Shown here: positions 41,211 through 50,863 of the stretch, piece by piece | Layout of the letters: the number at the start of each line of letters is the position of its first letter | How positions within the stretch are numbered: the first letter of the stretch is position 1 | DNA from: Sphaerosporella brunnea | Taxonomy: Eukaryota > Ascomycota > Pezizomycetes > Pezizales > Pyronemataceae | DNA: 55,415 nt | Direction of reading: 5' to 3' | Assembly (NCBI GenBank): GCA_008704415.1 | Contig: VXIS01000317.1 | Span: 1 to 55,415, forward strand | The notes under the pieces: generated by a model | The model's input: only the letters and a program-made list of their open reading frames with translations | Told to the model about the DNA's origin: nothing | The model's database searches: none | Made by a program: the position numbers and the translations under genes

Positions 41211-42833
41211 GCGAACGGTCTCTAGCCTCCCAGGCAACGATATCTGTAACAAAAAAATTTACTGCGTGTCAGCAAACTGTAAACCAGACAGCTTCCAGTA
41301 GTGATCAACAAACCCGACAGAGAAACTTCCAACATGCTACGGGTTGTGCGAACTGGATTTGCTCATCGTAATTTGCAGGACGATTCTCGGCTGATGATGA
41401 TGGGTTTCGTTGGCGCAGGTTTACTGTGATGGTAGCGTATCTCGTGAGAGCAGTTCATAAGTATGAGGTTTCACGAGGTAGCGGGAAAGGTGTACTTCCC
41501 CGGAAGGCGGCAAAGATATACATTTTCCATGTCAGGTTATCATCGGCGGTAAAAACGGCACCATTTCCGGTGAACTCAGCAGCGTTGAATAATGCAGTTT
41601 TGCGATTCACACTACTTTGCGTTGTGGTCTCGACATTCAGGTTCGAGCCTGTAGGTTTGTCTAGACTTACATCTCAACTGTTGAGCGGACAGGCGAGAGA
41701 GGAAGGAAGAGCGGAACCTACCTGCCCCACCACCGTTTGGAACTCTACCCTGGAGGCAGAGTCTATCGGGTGATGTGTGCTGAACAGAAACACCCAAAAG
41801 CCTCCATATGAACTCTGATATCTATATGGCCTGACTGTGAAGGCTCGTATCCTTGTGCTACATAAAACTGTACTCCTATGGCACAAATGTCTTCAATGAA
41901 ATAAGTGGTGGAGCTTAGGGTTGGACTTATGGCAAGCCGCCTGCTTCTGTTTCCTGCTACCATATGCTATTGGATTTCATCCCCAACAATAGATACTTTT
42001 CATCCAGTCGCTGCCTGCATTCCACACCGCGCAACCTAAACACTTAGTCGAGACCTCGGCGACGAAGATCGGAATGGTAAAGGATATTTATATATCTGGG
42101 TTAGGAAACCGTCAGTGCCGCTGATGACGCAATGCTGTGGGTTACCCAGGACTCGGACGCCATTGTTAACGTTTAAGGTTTTCGTTTTCTTCCATCCTGA
42201 ACCTTTCCGCCAATGTTCAATGTGTGAATTGCGTTTTTTCGAAGGTATGAATTGCGACCCGTATTGGCGATGAGATACCGTATTATACCTGTAATAACGC
42301 AATTTCGGCGGCGCTCGCGTGTACTGAAACGTTCCGTCCAGCAGGCAGTGAAGTAAGATAGGAAGTGTTTCGACGCGAGCTGGAGTTTGAAGACGCTCTG
42401 TTTGAGGTTTTACTGATCACCACCGGTCAAGCACTGTCCAAGCTCACTCTACCCAAGCAGATTGCATTTTGCTCCGTACGCGGAATCGACTCTTCTCGCC
42501 TTGCAATGTAAAATTCGTCTCCAGATCCTTTCGCCTTCGTTTTGTCTTGTCAGGCAGATACTTAAACCAACACCGCGCCCATATGGGGGTGGAAGCTACC
42601 CAGCTACCAACACCACCGCAATGCCCACCGATACCTGTCCTATCTTGCTATCGCCGACAACCTGCCGCATTTTTCATTTCCGGTCCACTCTGAAATTCCG
42701 CTATGACGCTGCTCGGTTGGGTGCCTTTCCTCTTCGCCAGGAAACACCACTTGTGTTTCTCGGCACCGGAAGCTCTGCATGCCTGCGACTCCTCTGCGTA
42801 CCAACCAAGTATCGCAATCACGATGAAGACTGA
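41211..42833. other. No recognisable gene
   Basis: Short frames on both strands, none with a motif, splice signal or paralogue in the window. Confidence 0.45.
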
Positions 42834-42846
42834 GGTACGTACCATA

Positions 42847-43240
42847 ATGGCGGAAGGAGCAGGATGTCCTATGGAAGGCTATCGGTATGGCAACAAAAAC
42901 GGACGGAAAGGAGCGCCGGAAGAAGACCTTCACCCCTGGAGCCAGGATTCTGGCGGACGCAAGGTGCACCGAAGCCATCCTTGGCTTCCTGACGAGCACG
43001 CAAGTGGGAAAATGGCCAGAGAGGCCACAAGAATGACTATGGGCATCCCCTTTGTCTTTCTTTCCTTTGTCTCTCTTTTGTGTTTCCTTTGTCATACCTT
43101 ACCAGACACGAATTCCTTTGGTGCGACTGTTAGATCACGCCCGTCTATGAACACCTGAAGTTCAAGGGTAGATGTGTGTATATAGCCCCATGTCATGACC
43201 GCAAGCGGCCGAATACAGGATGATTAAAACAAAACAAAAA
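42847..43240 (+). mobile_element. 5'-truncated Tad1-like LINE, copy 4
   Basis: A 394-bp insert with an exact 13-bp target-site duplication GGTACGTACCATA at 42834-42846 and 43241-43253. It encodes the ORF2 C-terminus in one frame, GKERRKKTFTPGARILAD then CTEAILGFLTSTQVGKWPER. The 3' UTR and hairpin (CCGCAAGCGG, near 43199-43208) follow, then GATTAAAACAAAACAAAAA. The textbook target-site duplication and clean junctions make it one of the younger-looking copies. Confidence 0.93.
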
Positions 43241-43253
43241 GGTACGTACCATA

Positions 43254-44330
43254 TGCTTTCTCATGATCGCGGCGATCGGAGTGAATGTGCTGACTAACGA
43301 AACAACAGTCCACCGACCTTTCCACCGTTCGTCACTGGTTCCCTCTACGAAAGCCTTTTATGCCTCCAATCTCTCCTTCAGTGGCAATCGCCTGCGATGC
43401 GGTCATTTCACCTTTGCCGTCTCCACTTGTTTCTTTACTCAGCAACGCTGCATTTGCGACATCAAGCAGCTGTCTGCGGTCGCTACGCTGAGTTAATTGA
43501 AACTGCTAGAGCTGAGAGTTGACCCTGCATCACCGCAGCCTCCTGCGCAATTATCAGGAGCATCGCGCGCAAAAGTCAATAAGGAGGAATCGCGACAGAG
43601 ACATTGGGCCAATATCGTCCACCTGGCAGCGCAGTGGCCTCAAATGGGGATGCCCCAAATTCCTGCGGTGAACAGTGTTTGCCTCAAAGATTGAACATTC
43701 CAGCACCTGAGTTTCCATGAGGTAAGTCGAAATTTAGTGAATCTGTCATCGGTCAAGGCTGACACCCATGCAGTGCATGTTGTCGGATGTCATGTTGCTT
43801 GGATATTGCTTCCGACTGAGCAAACCACCTTCCAAGCCACCAATGCCTTCTTTCTACAGACGTCAGCGAGACAATTGCCGCATGACATATAACCCACGAC
43901 ACAGGCGTTTATCTAAACAATGCAAATTTGTAAGGATTCCTTGTCTCTGTTTTATTCGCTGCTCCCGATTGCGCTGTGTGACTTAGTCCACCGTTCCTTG
44001 GTTTATTTTTGTTGCGCGCCTGTTGTTTGCATGTTTGTTTGTCTTGATTTACTTGTTGTGACAGAGGAAGCTCCTTGCGTTCGCAGTTGTTGTTTTATTT
44101 TGGTTGGTCGTGTGTTGTTTTTCAATGTTGCGTCGGATCGTGTGCACAGGAGAGGTTGCAAACGATGATGCGCATATCCGCGACGTACTCTCGCACGACT
44201 ATCGCGGACTGTTCCAGTTCCGGTGGTTCCCCGCGGAATGAAATAGCCCTCAGCGGTCGTCGTCCATCTTGATCTGTCTCTGGATTCAGAATGCTGGCTT
44301 CGGATGAAATGTACATACAACGGCGGCTAC
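43254..44330. other. No recognisable gene
   Basis: AT/GT-rich segments near 43920-44100 (alternating G/T-rich) and nothing assignable. Confidence 0.4.
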
Positions 44331-44660
44331 GCATACCGGTCACCACGCCTCTGCAAGGCAATACCCCGATCCGGCAGTTCTCCGAGCTTCTCCAATGTCG
44401 CCGGCTCCCCCCCTCTAATCAAGAGCTCCCCCCCTCTAATCAAGACCCGCATCAACCAAGATCCGAATCTCACGGTTCTGGATACTTCCCACCATCGCTG
44501 GCTATTGCTATCAACCAAGATCCCGCATTTCGTTCCTCTGCGCATTACCGGTTGTGCCCGCCAACCAGGACCGTGTCCATGATCCCCCATACAAGCCCCT
44601 TGCTCCGCATCGCCGGCTGTGCGCATCGACCGAGACCTGTATTGAGGTCACATCGCCGGA
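44331..44660 (+). repeat. Degenerate minisatellite with a perfect 21-bp duplication
   Basis: GCTCCCCCCCTCTAATCAAG plus A occurs twice in direct tandem (44404-44424, 44425-44445). Around it a degenerate unit of 50-65 bp with CATCGCCGGCTGTGCGCATC-like cores recurs near 44495, 44547 and 44610. Confidence 0.6.
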
Positions 44661-46334
44661 ACCGGCAATACCCACACATTTCTTCTGCCCGTGAGGCGCT
44701 TGAAAGTACAGACTTCCCGAAAATTCACGTCGTATGACGTGAACATCTTAGCATCGATACACGCACTGTTGCCGCGCAGAAGTGTTTGTGCCGTGTACCG
44801 CAATATCCCCTCAACATGCCAGACCCGGTTTTGCGACGACCACGCACTCCCCAGGTGCTGAGCTAAAACATTGCCGCCATCACTTCCAAGACCATCGTTT
44901 TTAATGCTGCCTAGGTATCATGGGAGCGTCTACACTACGAGCTCGCGTATCGGCAAAGACCAGGATTACCTTTTGCTGCGCTTGTGCGCCACGCATGGCT
45001 GTCCACTTCGGCACCATCGCCGTCTGTGTGCATCCATTCATCCGGACATTCCGTGCCATCTCCATCCATGCTGCGTCTCCACCATGCTGTCAACCTTCAT
45101 CACCCAAGGCATCGGCGATCCTCCGTGTACATTGCCGGAGCGCTCGTACCCTCTCGCGCGCGTCTTGGGGATTGCACCAACCCGGCTGGTACCAATTCAC
45201 AACTCCGGAGTTGGGTAGGCTAGCTGCGCACTGCGCCATCGCCTCAGATTCCGCGACATCCAGAGACTATTTCCGGCAATGCGCGGACCGTACAGCCTGG
45301 AACACCATGAAGCAAGCCACCAGTTGGCATATGATACCGATCGCGCCGTCGGGACGCCTCCCCACAAATGAACCGGCGCCTTGGGAGTCTAGTCTTTTGT
45401 TTATAGTCTAAGTCCTGAAAAGGCATACCGCGCACGATGGCACGGTACGGCTGCACTACGTGAGCGGATACCTGGGCGTCCCAGCGGGTGACCCACAGGT
45501 GTTGCGGTTCGATAGTCGGTGGGTCCGGGGGCCTTTCGATCGTCGGCCTCTCCAACCTCGCGATAGCAGCGATGATCAACCTTTGGCCGAGCGGTCAATT
45601 GCCAATCCCCACACGCACCGATATCCCCATATCGCCAACCTGCACCACTGCCGCGGTACAATGGTGTGCAATCCTGACCGTCGCCCGACCTATATTTGCA
45701 CTGGAAAAGCATGATGGGGACATTCGTGATCCGGCTCCCGTTTTTGTGATCTGCGAATCACATCGGTGCCTAGGTGGTATCAACCGTGCAGCGTCAACAC
45801 AATCAAACAACCCGCGTTCAGTATCCGGTCGCCTGTCCCAGTCGCCGGTTCCTTGATTGGAGACGCTCAGACGCCCGCGCACTCCCACCTCGTGTTTCCT
45901 GGGGACCATGGGAATACTTCGGACTCACTCCCGAACTCACAGTCTCCGGCACCCCGGCTGGTCTCCATTGTGTCGCCATGCGTTCCTCAACACCTACAAC
46001 TATCTAGTCACCGCGTGCACTCGGTATACCGGTCTTTCAGGATCTATCGTCACTTCATGCGAAGCGTCATTCCTGGCAGCTGAACGAGCTCAGGGTGTGG
46101 TTCTACGAAGCAGGGTCGTCGTTGACCCTACCGAGCCAGAGACAGGCAACCCTCCGTCGCGGTTGCTACAGCCTTTGCCATCTGTGGCCCATGCGCAGCC
46201 CCACCCCACCACCGGCGCGCCGCACGTGCTGATATTTCCCCAGCGCCTCTCTGTCCAAACTGCTTCGTCGCTCCCAGAAGGCTCTCTGCGCCCCGGAGGA
46301 AGACATTACAATGTAAGTGGACCAGGGCGGTTAA
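44661..46334. other. No recognisable gene
   Basis: C-rich sequence with long but motif-free frames. I do not support any as a gene. Confidence 0.4.
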
Positions 46335-46790
46335 TTGTGCGGCAGGTTCGGGCCGGCATAAGAAAAACCTGGATATCTGATAGGTGCCGGCCGGTGCCCG
46401 GTACACTGAATTAAGGTCGGGTTGGTCATCATGCCGAATGCGGGGCCACTAAAAGCGCTAATCGTTCGGTGCTCGTTCTACCGCATAAAGACTGGGAACA
46501 GCGGGTGGCGGAGATGAAGGGGTAGCTGGAGGTCCTTCAGGTTGTTGCATGTGTATCTCACGTTCATGTTTCCTTCCTTGATGTATGTGTAAACAAAAAA
46601 CTACAGATGCCTGGTGGGCCCGCCGGGCTTGGCCTGGCGCGTGTTCGTAGGCACCTGGGTCTCGCTCGAAAAAGCCTGGTCCTAACGGGCCGGGATTTCA
46701 AAAGCCCGTTTCAAACAGTCCGGTTCAGGGGAGGCTAAAGGCCGGACTGGCCGGTCTATTGGGACCCCTGGTGAAGGATCTTATCCTGAT
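46335..46790. repeat. Dispersed repeat F, copy 2
   Basis: Holds both blocks of repeat F (about 46340-46410 and 46740-46790) separated by about 350 bp of unrelated sequence, compared with about 50 bp at the 29.8-kb copy. Confidence 0.45.
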
Positions 46791-47023
46791 AAAACGATTT
46801 GTTGTGTCTTCTCTTCTCTGGTTGTCTACAAGCCACCCCACATCGACATCGCACACCGACTTGCGTCCTGAAAACAACTGGAGACTGAGCCAAGCCGACG
46901 CCCAGAATTGCCGAGTGCACACCAGTGAAGCATCTTTTCATGATAAAACGATTTTTTCTTTCCTCGCTTCTCTGCTTGTCTACAATCCACCCCACGACAT
47001 CGCGCATCGACTTGCGTCCTGAC
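46772..47023 (+). repeat. Duplicated leader segment
   Basis: A block of about 100 bp (GTGAAGGATCTTATCCTGAT ... CACCGACTTGCGTCCTGA) at 46772-46875 is repeated at 46925-47023. It also resembles 18310-18352 in the leader of acidic-repeat copy 2, so it marks the promoter/leader of copy 3. Confidence 0.7.
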
Positions 47024-47099
47024 AACACACACCCGCCAAGAATGGTACAATCCCTCTTCCAATACACGTACAAACCCCAGTAAGTCTCCTGCCATCGTC

Positions 47100-48019
47100 T
47101 TGTGGACATACCGCGTAACAGTATCGTTAGTTTGCTCCTGGAAATGCGTGATGTTCGAATGTGTGCGGCTTACTCTCAACAATGTCGTCGGGCGTCATCT
47201 TGCGGTCGTAGGTGCGAAGCTTCACCGCGCCATCAAGAAGAGAAGACGTCATCCTGGGTACCGTACTTGCGCCAGTCAAAGATGAAGTGTCGAGATTGCG
47301 GAACAAAATTGGGACCCGGCAAATAAATGAATGGAGCTGGGAGGAGCGGGAGGGTTGGGGCCCGCTCAACACTTCGAAACCACGCCGATGCATCGGGAGC
47401 CATAAGCACTTTGGCAACCGGACGCTTCGGCCGCTGCCACAGCGCCCAGTGCTGGAGTTGCCCGAGGAACTCCAAGCTGACGAAACCGATTGTGAGGAAG
47501 ATGACGGTGACGCCCGTGGAGTTGGTGCCGGACTTCCTCCTGCCGAGCGTGGTGTCGTTCGATTCATCCCGGAACAACTTGGGACCCAGCAAAAGAATGG
47601 AGCTGGGACGAGCGGGAGGGTTGGGGCCCGCTCCACACTTCGGAACCACTCTGGTGCCGGATTCGCTCGGAGTCGCCTTGGACTTTCGGCCGATGACGAT
47701 GACGCCCGTGGAGTTGGTGCCGGATTCGATCTCGCAAGAACGACTTGGGACCCAGCAAAACGATGGAGCTGGGAGGAGCGGGAGGGTTGGGGCCCGCTCA
47801 ACACTTCGGAACCACTGCCGTGCCGGATTCGCCCGTCGGCGCGTTGGATTTCGGAAGAACGACTTCGGACCCAGCAAAAGAAGGAGCTGGTGCCGGATGC
47901 GATCACGGAACGACTTGGGACCCAGCAAAAGAATGGAGCTGGGAGGAGCGGGAGGGTTGGGGCCCGCTCCACACTTGCCGGATTACCTCGTCTTCGTGGT
48001 CGTCGGAGCCGGATTTCCT
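47100..48019 (+). pseudogene. Acidic-repeat family, copy 3, module-invaded
   Basis: The leader matches copy 2, but the intron acceptor just before the ATG is destroyed (TGGAA in place of TTAAG). The first frame (from ATG 47144) is Cys-rich (MKCRDCG) and ends by 47326. The longest frame (47212-48039) includes HFGNRTLRPLPQRPVLELPE and EELQADETDCEEDDGDARGV, clearly paralogous to residues 100-140 of the intact gene. It carries four full G-rich modules (about 47306, 47577, 47746, 47911) and a truncated one (about 47866). A copia LTR begins at 48020 and interrupts the copy in a segment (GGAGCCGGATTTCCT) that continues uninterrupted in copy 4. Confidence 0.65.
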
Positions 48020-48182
48020 TGTTGAGACATGAAGTTTGACTCTCTGGTAGATCCGAGTATGAACTAGTGTAGTGCTCGTTTCTGCCTCTTATGGAGCAGC
48101 AACTTGCACTTTGCTCTGTACCTTCAATGTATCTCTTCTACCTACGTTCCTAGTGTCCACTGCGTGAAACCTATTGTCAACA
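48020..48182 (+). repeat. Copia 5' LTR
   Basis: 163 bp from TGTTGAGACATGAAG to TTGTCAACA, with inverted ends TGTTGA/TCAACA. Near-identical in layout to the solo LTR at 53189-53025. TGTTATGAGC, a variant of the half-iMet primer-binding site, follows at 48183 onwards. Confidence 0.85.
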
Positions 48183-49300
48183 TGTTATGAGCACGGCGCT
48201 ACGACCTGGATAAGAACAGACAACCCTAGGAAGAGACGCGACGACAGAAGTCGCGACAAGGTCGGAAAACGAGTCGCGACGGACAAGTTTGACCGGCGCG
48301 GACCGAGAGTTGTTGGTATATACAGCTGGAGCTTGGAGGATACGAAAGCACGATCTTACCTCATCGGAACCCTGACGTTGTGGGGTTTAAGACAACTGGA
48401 GCTTGCAGCATCGCTTGCGGACAAGAACGAAGCGATCATAGCTCGTCGAAAGCCTGAGTTGGGAGCATAAAACAACTGGATCTTGAAGGTTTGTCCGACG
48501 GATCGGAAGAGAACCGGTATTAGCTCAGCAAAGGAGCTGGGAAGATCGGTTCGACGGATCGGAAGAGGAGCGCTTTTAGCTCAGCAAGGAAGCTTGGAGG
48601 ATCGTTTGCCGACCGATGAGAAACGACTCTACTACAATGCCCAACCTTGACGTCGACGAATTGGAGCTGCTTGGCCAGGATATCAGGAGACGGTTCCACA
48701 AAAGGGGGAGTGATAGGTGAGCAGACGTTAACCTACGTCGGATTGGTGATTCGGCGCGACCGCGGAAACTGTCATATCTGGATATCCCAGAGTGCGTATA
48801 TAACGACAGTCCTGACCAGATTCGGAATGGAAGAAGATGTTACCGATGCAAAGCAACTAGCGACCCCACGAGCGACGTGACGCCGATGACATAAGGAAGC
48901 ATCGCGACGATCAGCGAAGGACGCCGACCCCTGCAACTCGACAGGGAATTGGTGGACTTGGGAACTGTTCAGGCTCAAAAACGGGGATTCATGATACCTG
49001 CGGATATGACACCAAATCGACGTTGATCGAGTACGTTTTGGTTGCCAGATGGATCGCACTGCAAAGAAGGACCCGGTTGGAGACACCACTACAATGCCTT
49101 TTAAGCTGTCTACGAAGGCATCCAACAACTCGACAAGGAAGGAGGCAGCTTGGGTGTTAGATGAATGTACGAAGCCGTTGGGATTCCCTAAACATGTGAT
49201 TGTCGTGAAGGCAGTGGATCTGGAGGATATCAAGGATCGGGAAGACGTGCAATTATACGGTGGAGGATTGGGAAAATAGTTCATGCTCGGATAAGGGGAG
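48183..49300 (+). pseudogene. Internally deleted Ty1/copia element
   Basis: After the primer-binding site, 48190-48640 matches the gag start and the 78-bp repeat of the 2.5-4.8 kb copia (QLELAASLADKNEAI). The sequence then jumps to a reverse-transcriptase tail at about 48725-48850: LTYVGLVIRRDRGN then IWISQSAYITTVLTRFGMEE, the conserved C-terminal palm/thumb segment of copia RT. Protease, integrase and the RT catalytic core are missing, so a large internal deletion joined gag to late pol. The interior ends with the polypurine tract AAGGGGAG immediately before the 3' LTR. Confidence 0.75.
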
Positions 49301-49344
49301 TGTTGAGAAGTGATGTATGACTCTCTGGTAGATCCGAGTATGAA
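49301..49344 (+). repeat. Copia 3' LTR, truncated
   Basis: TGTTGAGAAGTGATGTATGA and CTCTCTGGTAGATCCGAGTA match the first 44 bp of the 5' LTR. Identity stops after GAAC at about 49344. Confidence 0.8.
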
Positions 49345-49454
49345 CTACCTTGCTAACCCCTAACCTCGTATCAGGATGATGTTGGCAAAAGAGTGTGGCG
49401 ATTGCAGTGTTGCCCCGCCTGCTAAGCACGAGCGGAGTTTCATCAAATCAATCG

Positions 49455-50330
49455 TTATTGTTGGGACCCAGCAAAGAAATGGAGCTGGGAGGAGCGGGAG
49501 GGCTGGGGCCCGCTCAACACTTCGAAGCCACACCGATGCATCGGCAGCCATAAGCACTTTGGCAACCGGACGCTTCGTCCGCTGCCACAGCGCCCAGTGC
49601 TGGAGTTGCCCGAGGAACTCCAAGCTGACGAAACCGATTGTGAGGAAGATGACGGTGACGCCCATGGAGTTGGTGCCGGACTTCCTCCTGCCGAGCGTGG
49701 TGTCGTTCGATTCATCCCGGAACGACTTGGGACCCAGCAAAAGAATGGAGCTGGGACGAGCGGGAGGGTTGGGGCCCGCTCAACGCTTCAGAACCACTGC
49801 CGTGCCGGATTCGCCCGTCGTCGCCTCGGATTTCGGAAGAACGACTTCGGACCCAGCAAAAGAATGGAGCTGGTGCCGGATGCGATCTCGGAACGACTTG
49901 GGACCCAGCAAAAGAACGGAGCTGGGAGGAACGGGAGGGTTGGGGCCCGCTCAACACTTCGGAGCCCTGAGGTGGATGCCCGTGGAGTTGGTGCCGGATT
50001 CGATCTGGCAAGAACGACTTGGGACCCAGCAAAAGAATGGAGCTGGGAGGAGCGGGAGGGTTGGGGCCCGCTCCACACTTGCCGGTTTGCCACGTCTTCA
50101 CGGTCATCGGAGCCGTATTTCCTCGACCTGATGTTGGAGACAGAATGCGTCGTCTGGATCTTGAAGCCGGTTGGCCTCGTCCCGATTGCAGAGCCGGATT
50201 CCCTCGACCTGATCGTGAGGCTGGACTCGGTGGTCTCCGAGATTACCCCGCACTTAAAGAGAAGATTGCACGGGCGACGGAGACGCGTATTGTTCAGATA
50301 ATGGAGTGCCTGCAGGGAATTGTCACCTAA
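49455..50330 (+). pseudogene. Acidic-repeat family, copy 4, module-invaded
   Basis: Contains PRNSKLTKPIVRKMTVTPME and the alternative frame LELPEELQADETDCEEDDGD, as in copy 3. Four full G-rich modules lie at about 49462, 49729, 49899 and 50019, with a truncated one near 49855. Its 3' end extends beyond the copia interruption point of copy 3. In the 50019-50330 frame it encodes RLDLEAGWPRPDCRAGFPRP then LKEKIARATETRIVQIMECL to a TAA. This tail differs from that of the intact gene. N-terminal sequence is missing. Confidence 0.6.
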
Positions 50331-50863
50331 GCTCTACTAAAGTTGGGTCATGGCCTGACGGCAACAATTTGTTGATATGACGTTGTTGATGATGTTTTCC
50401 CTGGTGGGGTTTTCTTTTGTGTCGAATGCCCTTGGTACGGCTTTCATATCTGGTGCCCCTCGCCTTGTCTATCTTTCCTTACACGTACCGCAGGCACCAG
50501 GGATTCATACAAAACAAAATAACCTCCTTTCCACTCCCGTTGTGACATTCGTTTCAGCAAGGTGAAAAGAATCACAGACCGCAAAGAGCTCTGCATCGCC
50601 CCGTGATGCCATGGCATTGTCTGCCGTGATTGTTTGCGCGCCCGCTGAAACGTCGAGAAATCTTCAATTTCTTACCGTCGAAAACTGCGGGCAGTGGCGT
50701 GGGGACGACGGCGAGGAGGCTGAGAGGAAAATATCAGACGTCTCCGGTCGCAATGGTGATACACGACGGCGTGCAACACAGCACACAGATTGGAAATGCG
50801 TAAGCTTGGGCAGGGTTTAATGTAGCTTCCCAAAGAAGACACCACAATATTTGGCGTGCAGCT
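50331..50863. other. No recognisable gene
   Basis: Spacer between copy 4 and LINE copy 5. Short frames only. Confidence 0.45.

Noticed and set aside
41633..41660. tRNA B-box-like GGTTCGAGCC near 41640
   Set aside because: No A box at a suitable distance and no cloverleaf pairing around it.
44920..45411. Plus-strand ORF of 163 codons, Cys/Ser/Pro-rich
   Set aside because: No motif, no splice signal, and equally long competing frames in the same C-rich stretch.
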